DNA from: Parasedimentitalea maritima
GTDB taxonomy: Bacteria; Pseudomonadota; Alphaproteobacteria; Rhodobacterales; Rhodobacteraceae
Direction of reading: 5' to 3'
NCBI RefSeq assembly: GCF_005771405.1
Contig: NZ_VAUA01000010.1
Location: 164,186 to 228,185 of the forward strand
DNA: 64,000 bases
In this document: positions 57,384 through 64,000 of the stretch, piece by piece
Numbering within the stretch: position 1 is the first letter of the stretch
How the letters are laid out: each line of letters begins with the position of its first letter
Translations under genes and position numbers: made by a program
Notes under the pieces: model-generated
The model's database searches: none
What the model was told of the DNA's origin: nothing
What the model saw: only the letters and a program-made list of their open reading frames with translations

Positions 57384-58610
57384 ATGATGATTGAAAAACC
57401 AAGGAGAACCACCTTGCACACCGCTTCGAACAACACCCTCTTCACGCCGCTCACATTACCGAATGGGCGAGTGTTAAAGAACCGGATCATCAAATCGGCC
57501 ATGTCGGATTCGTTGGCGAATGGCCAGGGCGACCCGACTGCGACACAGATTCGACTTTATGAACGCTGGGCGGAGGGCGGCCTAGCGGCGTCGATCATCG
57601 GCGAGGTGCAGGGGGACCCACGTTACCCTGAGAAGCCGGGCAATCTCGTGCTCGACGATGGGGCTGATTTTGCAGCGTTTCGTGATCTTGCCCGGCGCGG
57701 GTCCGTCGACGGAGCGCACCTCTGGCTTCAGCTTGGTCATGCCGGGGCTTTGTCCCACCTCCCGATCAGCCGTCCCATGGGCCCAAGCGCCATCAACTTC
57801 CCTGATTTCCGAAGCGAGTCCATGTCTCTTGCCGAGATCAACGCAATCCCCGAAGGCCTTGCCAACACCGCCCGGCGCGCGGCGGAGTTGGGCTTTGGAG
57901 GCGTCCAGATCCATGCTGCCCACGGATTTCTTTTGAGCCAGTTCCTCTCCCCTCTCTTCAACAGCCGAACCGATGCCTATGGCGGACCGATCCAGGCGCG
58001 GATGCGGCTACTGGTTGAAACGGTCGAAGCCGTTCGCGAGGCAGTCCCGACAGATTTTGTTGTCGCAGTAAAATTGAACGCTACTGACCAGCTTGAAGGA
58101 GGTCTGACAGAAGAAGAAGCGCTCGAAGTCGTTGCCGGGCTTGAAGGCAAGGGGGTTGACCTTCTGGACATCAGCGGCGGGACCTATTTTCCCGGTGCTC
58201 CGTCCAGCTCGGAGCGCTCAACCGAAGGCCCCTATTTCATCGGTTTTGCCCGCGCAGCGCGTCAACTGACATCGATCCCACTTATGGCCACAGGGGGCTT
58301 CAAACGCAAAGAGGAAGCCGAAGCAGCAGTCCGCTCCGGGGATGTGGACGCAGTGGGGCTGGCGCGGGCGTTTGTCCTTGATCCATCCCTCCCTATAACT
58401 TGGCAGGCTGGCTTGGTTGCCCCCGCGTTCCCCCGCTTTGCCACCTTGCCAACCGGTGGCATGACTGCTTGGTTTACAATGCGCATGACCGATCTTGGCG
58501 AAGATCGAGAAGATCGAATGGACCGGGACATCAACTCCGCTATCACAGAATATGAAAAGCGCGATGAGCTGCGTGTTGAACTTTGGAAGAACAGGTTTGC
58601 TGCTTCATAG
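57384..58610 (+). CDS. NADH:flavin oxidoreductase, Old Yellow Enzyme family
   Basis: A 408-residue FMN-dependent TIM-barrel reductase of enones or related compounds. The core NRIIKSAMSDSLANG, LWLQLGHAGALSH, QIHAAHGFLLSQFLSPLFNSRTDAYGG and a late GLARAFVLDP are typical. No C-terminal iron-sulfur or FAD domain is attached. In-frame ATGs at 57384 and 57387 are both possible. It is divergent from the LysR gene; the substrate is unknown. Confidence 0.9.
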   Translation: MMIEKPRRTTLHTASNNTLFTPLTLPNGRVLKNRIIKSAMSDSLANGQGDPTATQIRLYERWAEGGLAASIIGEVQGDPRYPEKPGNLVLDDGADFAAFRDLARRGSVDGAHLWLQLGHAGALSHLPISRPMGPSAINFPDFRSESMSLAEINAIPEGLANTARRAAELGFGGVQIHAAHGFLLSQFLSPLFNSRTDAYGGPIQARMRLLVETVEAVREAVPTDFVVAVKLNATDQLEGGLTEEEALEVVAGLEGKGVDLLDISGGTYFPGAPSSSERSTEGPYFIGFARAARQLTSIPLMATGGFKRKEEAEAAVRSGDVDAVGLARAFVLDPSLPITWQAGLVAPAFPRFATLPTGGMTAWFTMRMTDLGEDREDRMDRDINSAITEYEKRDELRVELWKNRFAAS

Positions 58611-58745
58611 GGTGCCTCCATCCTGGGAGTTCTGAATCTCCCAATACCGGTCATTGGTCCAATGTGCAGCGTATGGCCGGTATCCGACCTTAGTGCCCCA
58701 TATGCCGCGCCATGCTGCACCCGGCACGAATGTCGTAGAAGGGCT

Positions 58746-58963
58746 GATTGTGTTGAAAAACTCTGTTTTTGGCTCAAGTCGGGATCATTTTTGGCCACAC
58801 AGGTCGAGTAGTTTATTTTGGCGAGGGGGGCGGCCAAAACTGATCTTTGGCCTTGCTGTGCCCCTTCACGTTCTCGGAGCCGTATTCCAGTCTGACTTTC
58901 GCGCGCCACCAGAAGTCGGTGGAAAATCAACATTTTCGCAAACCGGAGTTTTTCAACACAATC
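58746..58963 (-). mobile_element. MITE-like 218-bp element, copy 2 (inverted)
   Basis: The reverse complement of the element at 56075-56293, with one C fewer in a homopolymer. The two copies enclose 2452 bases that hold the LysR and oxidoreductase genes. The rest of the gap 58611-59085 holds no gene. Confidence 0.8.
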
Positions 58964-58995
58964 GGCTGGAACCGGCCGTTAGACGGGTTTGTCAC

Positions 58996-59038
58996 CAACG
59001 GCGGCTATGCGCAGGAAGTGACATTTGCAAAGTTAGGC
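58996..59038 (+). repeat. Dispersed repeat copy B
   Basis: CAACGGCGGCTATGCGCAG followed by GACATTTGCAAAGTTAGGC; see copy A at 55954. It lies in the same orientation just outside the second inverted element. Confidence 0.5.
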
Positions 59039-59085
59039 TGTCGGCCCTGACCAGGCGTTAGTAGTCAAAGCCGTATGTTGCTGTT

Positions 59086-60144
59086 TTACGCCACAAAGCG
59101 GACGGACAGCCGCTTGCTGTTTGCGAGGGATTGGCAGGTTAAAATTTCACCAGCTTCAACATCTTTTGCCTCCAGCGCCATGTGAGCGCGCATGTGCACA
59201 TCACCAGATCTAAGCGTTGCCTTGCATGCGCCACAGACACCCGATTGGCAACTAAATGCTGGCGATAGGCCCGCCGCCAACATGGCTTCCAGTATGGTTT
59301 GGTCTGCTCCAACAGGAACGTCGGTGATCACGCCGTTGAGTGTCACCTGTGCGGTCGCCGCGATGCCCGTGATCGTGCGCTCAGCCTGCGTTTGGCTGCC
59401 AAAACTCTCCATGTGGATACGCGCTTGAGGGACGTCCAAATTGCCAAGAGCGCTGGCGACATTTGAGTTCATGTCACCGGGGCCGCAAATCCAATAGTGT
59501 ACGTCTTGCGCAATTGGCGGGGTTTCAGCCATCGCGGCTTGAATGACCTCCGCGTCCACGCGTCCACGTCGCCAAGGCGAAAATCCACTCCAGAACGATT
59601 GGGACGAGACCACGTGCCGCACCGACAGGCGCTCTGAATAGGTCTGTTGCAAGATTTTTAGCTCTTCGTGGAAAATGATCTCTTTCTTAGAGGCGTTACC
59701 CAACAGCAGGTGCGCGACGGAGTGCGGTTCTTTTGTCAGCACGTCGCAGATCATGGCGTAGAGCGGCGTGATCCCGCTGCCCGCGCCATAAAAATAGTGG
59801 GTGCGGCGGGCGGTATCATTGGGCCGGAGCACAAACGATCCAAACGGCGGCATGACCTCAATTTGAGCGCCAACCTCAAGGCGGTCGGCAATATGGTTGG
59901 ACACCACCCCACCTTGTACACGTTTCACGGTGATGCGCAGATCACCCGCTGGCGGATTTGAAATTGTGTAGCAGCGACGATGCTCTGTGCCGTTCACCGT
60001 CAGGCGTAGTGTCAGATGCTGACCCGCCTGCCAGCGAAACCAGTCTTGAAGCGGTGCGGGAACCGCAAATGTCACGCTGGTTGCACGCCCTGAAATGATC
60101 GGGTCAACAGCAGAAACCGTGAGTGGGTAAAATTGTGCGTCCAT
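59086..60144 (-). CDS. Ferredoxin-NAD(P) reductase-type oxygenase reductase with 2Fe-2S domain
   Basis: A 352-residue electron-transfer protein that would supply the Rieske oxygenase of the same operon. The FAD-binding domain has the RCYTISNPP motif, the NAD domain has YFYGAGSGITPLYAM, and the C-terminal plant-type ferredoxin has CQSGVCGACKATL with a final Cys in ILTCQS. The start at 60144 (MDAQFYPLTVS) has AGGA 7 bases upstream; an ATG at 60180 would add 12 residues. It is the last gene of the operon. Confidence 0.9.
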   Translation of the reverse strand: MDAQFYPLTVSAVDPIISGRATSVTFAVPAPLQDWFRWQAGQHLTLRLTVNGTEHRRCYTISNPPAGDLRITVKRVQGGVVSNHIADRLEVGAQIEVMPPFGSFVLRPNDTARRTHYFYGAGSGITPLYAMICDVLTKEPHSVAHLLLGNASKKEIIFHEELKILQQTYSERLSVRHVVSSQSFWSGFSPWRRGRVDAEVIQAAMAETPPIAQDVHYWICGPGDMNSNVASALGNLDVPQARIHMESFGSQTQAERTITGIAATAQVTLNGVITDVPVGADQTILEAMLAAGLSPAFSCQSGVCGACKATLRSGDVHMRAHMALEAKDVEAGEILTCQSLANSKRLSVRFVA

Positions 60145-60201
60145 ATCGTTGTCCTGATTTTTTATCGGCTGTGGATGCAAAGCAATTGGCTAAGCTGTTT
60201 C

Positions 60202-60688
60202 TCAACGGTAGTCGAATGTAGAAGTCAGCTTTTGGATGACGGCCCGGCCGGCAACAGTAGTGATTTCAAACCGGTCCATTTCGGTCATGTCGCCTTTGAA
60301 ACCGTCCCATTCATAGGCCACTTTGGCTGTGGTCATGATGATGGTCAGCCCGCCCTGTTGGCTAAGGGAGAGCTCACGTGATGTGCGACCGGTTTCCTCA
60401 TAGCCTTGCATGGCTTGTTTCCATTCCGGGCTGTTTTGCAAATCCGGTAAGGAGTCCCAGTCTTTTAAAGCGTAGCTGAAAGAGAAATCCTGCGCGGAAA
60501 TTCCGGTCAGCACGTGAATGTGATGGGTGGCCTCAGGGTGCCAATCTCGCCAATTTTTTTGCCAGGTCGGCCTCGGTTGTGGCGCTATGGTAGCGATTTA
60601 CAAGGTCGTTGGCCGTGTCTGAAGGGGTGGCCAAAACAAGCCCTGCGGCAAGGATCAGCCCAATGGCGGTTGCTGTTATGCGCTTCAT
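60202..60688 (-). pseudogene. Exported NTF2-like protein, frameshifted
   Basis: The frame from ATG 60688 (GGAGG upstream) encodes a signal peptide (MKRITATAIGLILAAGLVLA) and helical NDLVNRYHSATTEADLAK, then stops early at about 60535. A second frame continues from NWRDWHPEATHHIHVLTG to a stop at 60202, with an NTF2-like ending (MDRFEITTVAGRAVIQKLTS). A run of seven A at 60554-60560 (minus strand) shifts the frame; six A would join both parts into one protein of about 160 residues. It overlaps the ABC membrane gene stop. Real mutation, sequencing error and slippage are all possible. Confidence 0.72.
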
Positions 60689-61575
60689 GAGAAAGCCTCC
60701 GTTTGATTGATGCGCCCAGTGATTTCAGAAAGGCGGGAAAAGGTTTGCAGAGTGATGGGCAATACAAGCGCGCTTTCGACAAAGTCCCAGCTATAGGTGA
60801 TGATGGAAAACACCTGACCTGCGGTCGCACCGAGTCCTCGCGTGGCAAACCAAAGGTTGAACATTTGCAAGCCCAACAGCGCCACGGAAATCAGGCCATA
60901 GATCACGCCTTCGGTGTCAGAGATGCGCACTTCGGATTTGCGCAACGCCAGCAAATGCGCGCCCAAACGTGGAAGTGAGCGGCTTTCCAATACACCCACT
61001 TGCTTTTCCGATTGCACATTCAGAGATCGGTTGAGATTGAAAAACCGCCGATGCACCAGCGCGTAAAGCAGCCCGGTGATGACCAAAGCGGCAAAGGCGG
61101 CAAAGGCCAGATTCGGATGAAATCCTGCCAGAATGACAATCGCCGCCGTCGCGCGCACTATTGAGGTGACGCTTTCTGGGGCCTCTTTTTCAAGAAAATC
61201 CACCAGCTCGCGTCCCATCGTCAGGCGCGCATTCAGCCGCGACACCGGCATTGTGCCAGACCGCGCCACCAGCGCTTTGCCCAATTCAACCCGCATGATG
61301 CCATAGGCGCGAGTGTCATAGACCCAACGCAGGGTCGCCACGACAATCAGCACCAAAAACACACCGCCCAGCTGATAAAAGGCCGCGTAGTCATCCTGAA
61401 TCAACCCGTCGATGGCAAAGCCAATCAAAAGCGGAACGGAGGCAAACAGGCCAACCTCCACAAGGGTCATGGCCCAGGTCACGGTGATTTGCGGCCAAAA
61501 GGCAGAGAACAGACCACCCAGGGTCAATTGTTTGTCGCGCATCAAGCCTGCGCGAAGTTTCAACGCCGCCTTCAT
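60685..61575 (-). CDS. ABC transporter six-transmembrane-domain protein lacking an ATPase domain
   Basis: A 296-residue membrane protein with about six helices (VTWAMTLVEVGLFASVPLLIGF, LGGVFLVLIVVATLRWV, IVRATAAIVILAGF, AFAAFAALVITGLLYALV and others) and the exporter-type intracellular loop (RVELGKALVARSGTMPVSRLNARL). The usual C-terminal nucleotide-binding domain is absent and the gene ends where that domain would begin. It overlaps the Rieske gene by 4 bases. It may act with a separate ATPase or have another role. Confidence 0.8.
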   Translation of the reverse strand: MKAALKLRAGLMRDKQLTLGGLFSAFWPQITVTWAMTLVEVGLFASVPLLIGFAIDGLIQDDYAAFYQLGGVFLVLIVVATLRWVYDTRAYGIMRVELGKALVARSGTMPVSRLNARLTMGRELVDFLEKEAPESVTSIVRATAAIVILAGFHPNLAFAAFAALVITGLLYALVHRRFFNLNRSLNVQSEKQVGVLESRSLPRLGAHLLALRKSEVRISDTEGVIYGLISVALLGLQMFNLWFATRGLGATAGQVFSIITYSWDFVESALVLPITLQTFSRLSEITGRINQTEAFS

Positions 61576-62738
61576 GTCATGCGCTTTTCCTGCTGCGCCA
61601 TGAAATCGAGAATGGCGTTTTGGTGATTGGTGATCGGGCTTTCGCCGACGCTGGCGGGACCGATTTCCAGATAAGGACTGGCCAAAGATTTTTGTTGCTG
61701 CTCGCAGGCGTAGATATCCTCGGCGGTGAAATCGCCGGATGCCATCGGATCATCCTCGCTTGCGACATCGTCCCCGCTGTATTTGGGCCCGCCAAAATTT
61801 TTCCAGAATCCCGCGCTGCTCCAGGATTGCTTGTTGTATTCCCAGCTTGAGACATTGGCGAGTTTGGTGCGGTTTTCAATCCGGGTCAGATCCGGTGCGA
61901 GTGGCGTGATGACAAACAGGTTCCAACTGTCCTCGCTTGCGCCCAAGCCAAGACCGGGAAACAGCATCGGCACCCACGCCCCTTTGTGCGGCTCAGGAAT
62001 GACACGCGGCGTGGGCAGGTTTGTTTCCAAATCTTTGGCATAGGCCTCTGATGGCGGCTCCCAAAAGTGGTAGTGCGGACCTTTCCAGCCGAATTCGGCT
62101 TTGGCGTGGTCATACATATGCAGCGTGTTGGCGTGCAGATGGCTCAAATGGTAGACGTCGATGTAGTTCTCAACCACAATTTTCCAGTTGGCCTTGATTT
62201 CATAGGTCTGGCGCGCCTCTTCATATTCCACCAATTCTTCCGGCTTGTGAGGCCCCAAATGGGGATCAACGCCAGCCAAAAACTCCACCAACGATGGCGA
62301 GTCGGGATCTGGGTGAACAAACATCATGCCGCGCCAAACGTCGACTGCGGCGGGTTTGAGGCCAAGACAGCTTTTGTCGATGCCTTTGGGGTATTCCTTG
62401 GCCTCGTCCGGCACGGAAATGAGATTACCTTCAAGGTCATAAGTCCAATCATGATAGGGGCAGGTCAGCGCCTTTTGCGTTTTGCCCAGCGCGCGGATCA
62501 GTTGTGTGCCGCGATGGCGGCAAATGTTATGAAACGCACGCAGGCGGAAATCGCGGCCCATCACGATGAAGATATTGTTCAGGCCTGCTTGCACCGAGAC
62601 ATAGTGCCCAGGCTCAGGGATATCTTCGACGAGTCCGGCATAGCGCCAAGTGCGCGAAAAGATCAGCCTTTGCTCGCGATCAAACCAGTCTTGCGACGTG
62701 TAGGCATTCACCGGAAGGTTGTGATACATTTGAGTCAT
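61572..62738 (-). CDS. Rieske non-heme iron oxygenase alpha subunit
   Basis: A 388-residue oxygenase. The Rieske cluster ligands are C73-x-H75 (CRHRGTQL) and C93-x2-H96 (CPYHDW). The mononuclear iron site is in ENYIDVYHLSHLH (H197 and H202). Length and layout match single-component-alpha oxygenases such as those acting on quaternary amines (GbcA, CntA), but the substrate is not clear. It is supplied by the reductase at 59086-60144. It lies 10 bases after the 87-residue protein gene. Confidence 0.9.
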   Translation of the reverse strand: MTQMYHNLPVNAYTSQDWFDREQRLIFSRTWRYAGLVEDIPEPGHYVSVQAGLNNIFIVMGRDFRLRAFHNICRHRGTQLIRALGKTQKALTCPYHDWTYDLEGNLISVPDEAKEYPKGIDKSCLGLKPAAVDVWRGMMFVHPDPDSPSLVEFLAGVDPHLGPHKPEELVEYEEARQTYEIKANWKIVVENYIDVYHLSHLHANTLHMYDHAKAEFGWKGPHYHFWEPPSEAYAKDLETNLPTPRVIPEPHKGAWVPMLFPGLGLGASEDSWNLFVITPLAPDLTRIENRTKLANVSSWEYNKQSWSSAGFWKNFGGPKYSGDDVASEDDPMASGDFTAEDIYACEQQQKSLASPYLEIGPASVGESPITNHQNAILDFMAQQEKRMT

Positions 62739-62748
62739 ATTGATCTCC

Positions 62749-63012
62749 TCACACCAACCAGCTGGCGTATTGCGGGAACAGGCTAGCGGCGATCATCATT
62801 GCACCAAACACAGCCCAAAGGGCGACAACCGCCCAAAACAGGACCGGGTCTTCGCCGCGATCCACTTCGAAAACAAAATGCGCCTGCCCGCTACGGATGG
62901 CTGGCACCAACCACCACAGAAAGAGAAGCCCCCACACCCAATAGAGTCCGAGCGCTGCCGCAGCGACGAGCACGGGAAAAGCGATGTGGTTGAGAATACG
63001 TTGGCGTGACAT
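62749..63012 (-). CDS. Small two-helix membrane protein
   Basis: An 87-residue protein with two hydrophobic segments (ILNHIAFPVLVAAAALGLYW plus VWGLLFLWWLVPAI, and VLFWAVVALWAVFGAMMIAAS). Its start overlaps the TetR stop by one base. No known domain; it may be an accessory of the oxygenase. Confidence 0.7.
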   Translation of the reverse strand: MSRQRILNHIAFPVLVAAAALGLYWVWGLLFLWWLVPAIRSGQAHFVFEVDRGEDPVLFWAVVALWAVFGAMMIAASLFPQYASWLV

Positions 63013-63599
63013 TACTGCCCCTCCAGAGAGTTGGCCAAGATCAGCGCGCTTTTGTGCAGCTCATCTCGCCAAGCCTGCGGCGGCGCCAACGCCATCAAGG
63101 ATTCCAGGTTGACCAGAATGGACGTGATCCCCTGAGCAACCGCGCGGCAATCGGCCAGGGGCGCCTCGGGCGACAGGCGTTGCAACGTTTTTGTGAGCAC
63201 AGCCAAAAAGCGCTCAAGACTATTGAGCAGCATGTCCCGCCTTTTGTTTTGGCCTCCAACGGCGACCGATAGGGCCTGCCATGCCAGCAACAAGCGGGCG
63301 TCCTGTTGGCCGTCCTCGGTAAACAGCAAGTCAACCAAACCCGAAAGCGAGTTGACCTGTTGCAGTGCCACATCCGCCCCGTCGGTCATTTCGTCAAATA
63401 CCTGGACGACATGCGCACAGAGTGCTGCGACCATTTGGTCCCGGTTGCCCAGATAGTGGCGCAGCAAAGGGCGTTTGACACCGGCTTGCTCCGCGATCCT
63501 CTCTTGTGTGGCCCCCTCCAAACCGAAACGGGCAACACACGTGAGGTAGGCGTCCAAAATTTCTACCGATCTCTGATCTTTCAAACTGGGGCGCGGCAT
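63012..63599 (-). CDS. TetR family transcriptional regulator
   Basis: A 195-residue repressor with an N-terminal helix-turn-helix (ARFGLEGATQERIAEQAGVKRPLLRHYLGNRDQMV). The start at 63599 (MPRPSLKDQRS) has GGAG 5 bases upstream; an ATG at 63653 would run over the operators. It heads the Rieske operon, and two dyads lie just upstream, so autoregulation is likely. Confidence 0.9.
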   Translation of the reverse strand: MPRPSLKDQRSVEILDAYLTCVARFGLEGATQERIAEQAGVKRPLLRHYLGNRDQMVAALCAHVVQVFDEMTDGADVALQQVNSLSGLVDLLFTEDGQQDARLLLAWQALSVAVGGQNKRRDMLLNSLERFLAVLTKTLQRLSPEAPLADCRAVAQGITSILVNLESLMALAPPQAWRDELHKSALILANSLEGQ

Positions 63600-63612
63600 G
63601 GCCTCTCCAAAA

Positions 63613-63628
63613 TTGTCACAATTGACAA
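63613..63628. promoter_or_regulatory. TetR-type operator 1
   Basis: TTGTCACAATTGACAA is a near-perfect dyad 13 bases upstream of the tetR start, placed to block the promoter. Confidence 0.6.
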
Positions 63629-63638
63629 ATAACAGGCG

Positions 63639-63653
63639 TTGATAAATTGTCAA
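63639..63653. promoter_or_regulatory. TetR-type operator 2 and -35 element
   Basis: TTGATAAATTGTCAA reads TTGACAATTTATCAA on the minus strand. It contains a perfect -35 TTGACA; TATTTG, 16 bases on, could be the -10 box. The dyad shares half-sites with operator 1. Confidence 0.55.
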
Positions 63654-63660
63654 GTTTGAT

Positions 63661-64000
63661 TACTTACAGAATCCACTACGAACCGCCTGCTCAGCCATCG
63701 GCGTCCACTTCCCAATCCGGTCAAGTGAGTCAACGAAGTTCTCAACACCTTTCTGCTACGCAACTCCTATCGAGCGCGGGAATTGATGTTCACCAACTGG
63801 GTTTTCACAGAATTTCAAATGGCTGAAAGGCTATGAAAGCGGCCTTCGACCCACTTTGCAGCGAAGGTCAGCAAACCGCCGATTCTGTGGAAAAACATCG
63901 TGTTGCTGGCGCAGAAAATGAGGGACTGAACGTCGCGCGAGCGCCTTTCTTTTCAGGCTTCGCTCGTTTGCTGCGGTGCAGGAAAGATCTTGGCCAGTTT
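63661..64000. other. Right end of window, no gene supported
   Basis: 340 bases without a supported gene. At 63878-63896 GCCGATTCTGTGGAAAAAC resembles the ends of the 219-bp elements (GCCGATTGTGTTGAAAAAC) and may mark an insertion-sequence end cut by the window edge. Confidence 0.3.

Overview
The window looks like chromosome of an alphaproteobacterium of the Rhodobacteraceae (marine Roseobacter group). The grounds are an F1 ATP synthase operon in the order atpH-A-G-D-C without F0 genes, roseobacter-type proteins (H-type lectin, Hint-domain, DUF2125, extensin-like), moderate GC, and a DMSP lyase of the DddQ type. No rRNA, tRNA or CRISPR array was seen.

Region 1 (1-28.4 kb) is mostly core genome: the tail of an unidentified gene, a hybrid histidine kinase, an H-type lectin protein, atpHAGDC, a methyltransferase, gloB, clpA with an M23 peptidase, a MotA/OmpA-like envelope pair, a ChaC-like cyclotransferase, DUF2125, an extensin-like/prephenate dehydrogenase/hisC operon, a class V aminotransferase with a divergent Lrp regulator, rpsD, a Hint protein and an exported amidohydrolase.

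Region 2 (28.4-43.7 kb) is a large catabolic locus of unknown substrate. It has a CUT1-type ABC importer, four SnoaL/NTF2-like proteins (three of them about 320-350 aa, two of these clearly tandem-domain paralogues), a histidinol-dehydrogenase-like enzyme resembling HpsN, an SDR, a LacI regulator, a bicupin, a short zinc MetE-like protein, an alpha/beta hydrolase and an RraA-like protein. Many genes overlap by 1-4 bases. Two LacI-type palindromes lie between the importer and a divergent SnoaL gene, so the regulator encoded in the locus probably controls both arms.

Region 3 (43.7-55.3 kb) is accessory: a low-coding stretch, a DddQ-like DMSP lyase, a compact Tn7-like transposition module (tnsA-tnsB-tnsC-tniQ) with no Cas genes, and then a small set of unrecognised genes. 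That set is a zinc-finger protein, a DnaQ-fold protein, an overlapping second protein that looks like a degenerate copy of it with a ParS/MbcA-like segment, and a small protein with a similar segment.

Region 4 (55.3-64 kb) has a LysR regulator and an Old-Yellow-Enzyme-type oxidoreductase between two nearly identical 219/218-bp elements in inverted orientation. After it comes a TetR-headed operon for a Rieske oxygenase, its ferredoxin-type reductase, an ABC transmembrane protein lacking an ATPase domain and an NTF2-like exported protein broken by a one-base homopolymer difference.

The best candidates for undescribed biology are the SnoaL-rich catabolic locus, the small zinc-finger/DnaQ/ParS-like gene set beside the Tn7-like element, and the inverted-repeat-bounded LysR-OYE cassette. 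All functional statements come from reading motifs; no database search was possible.
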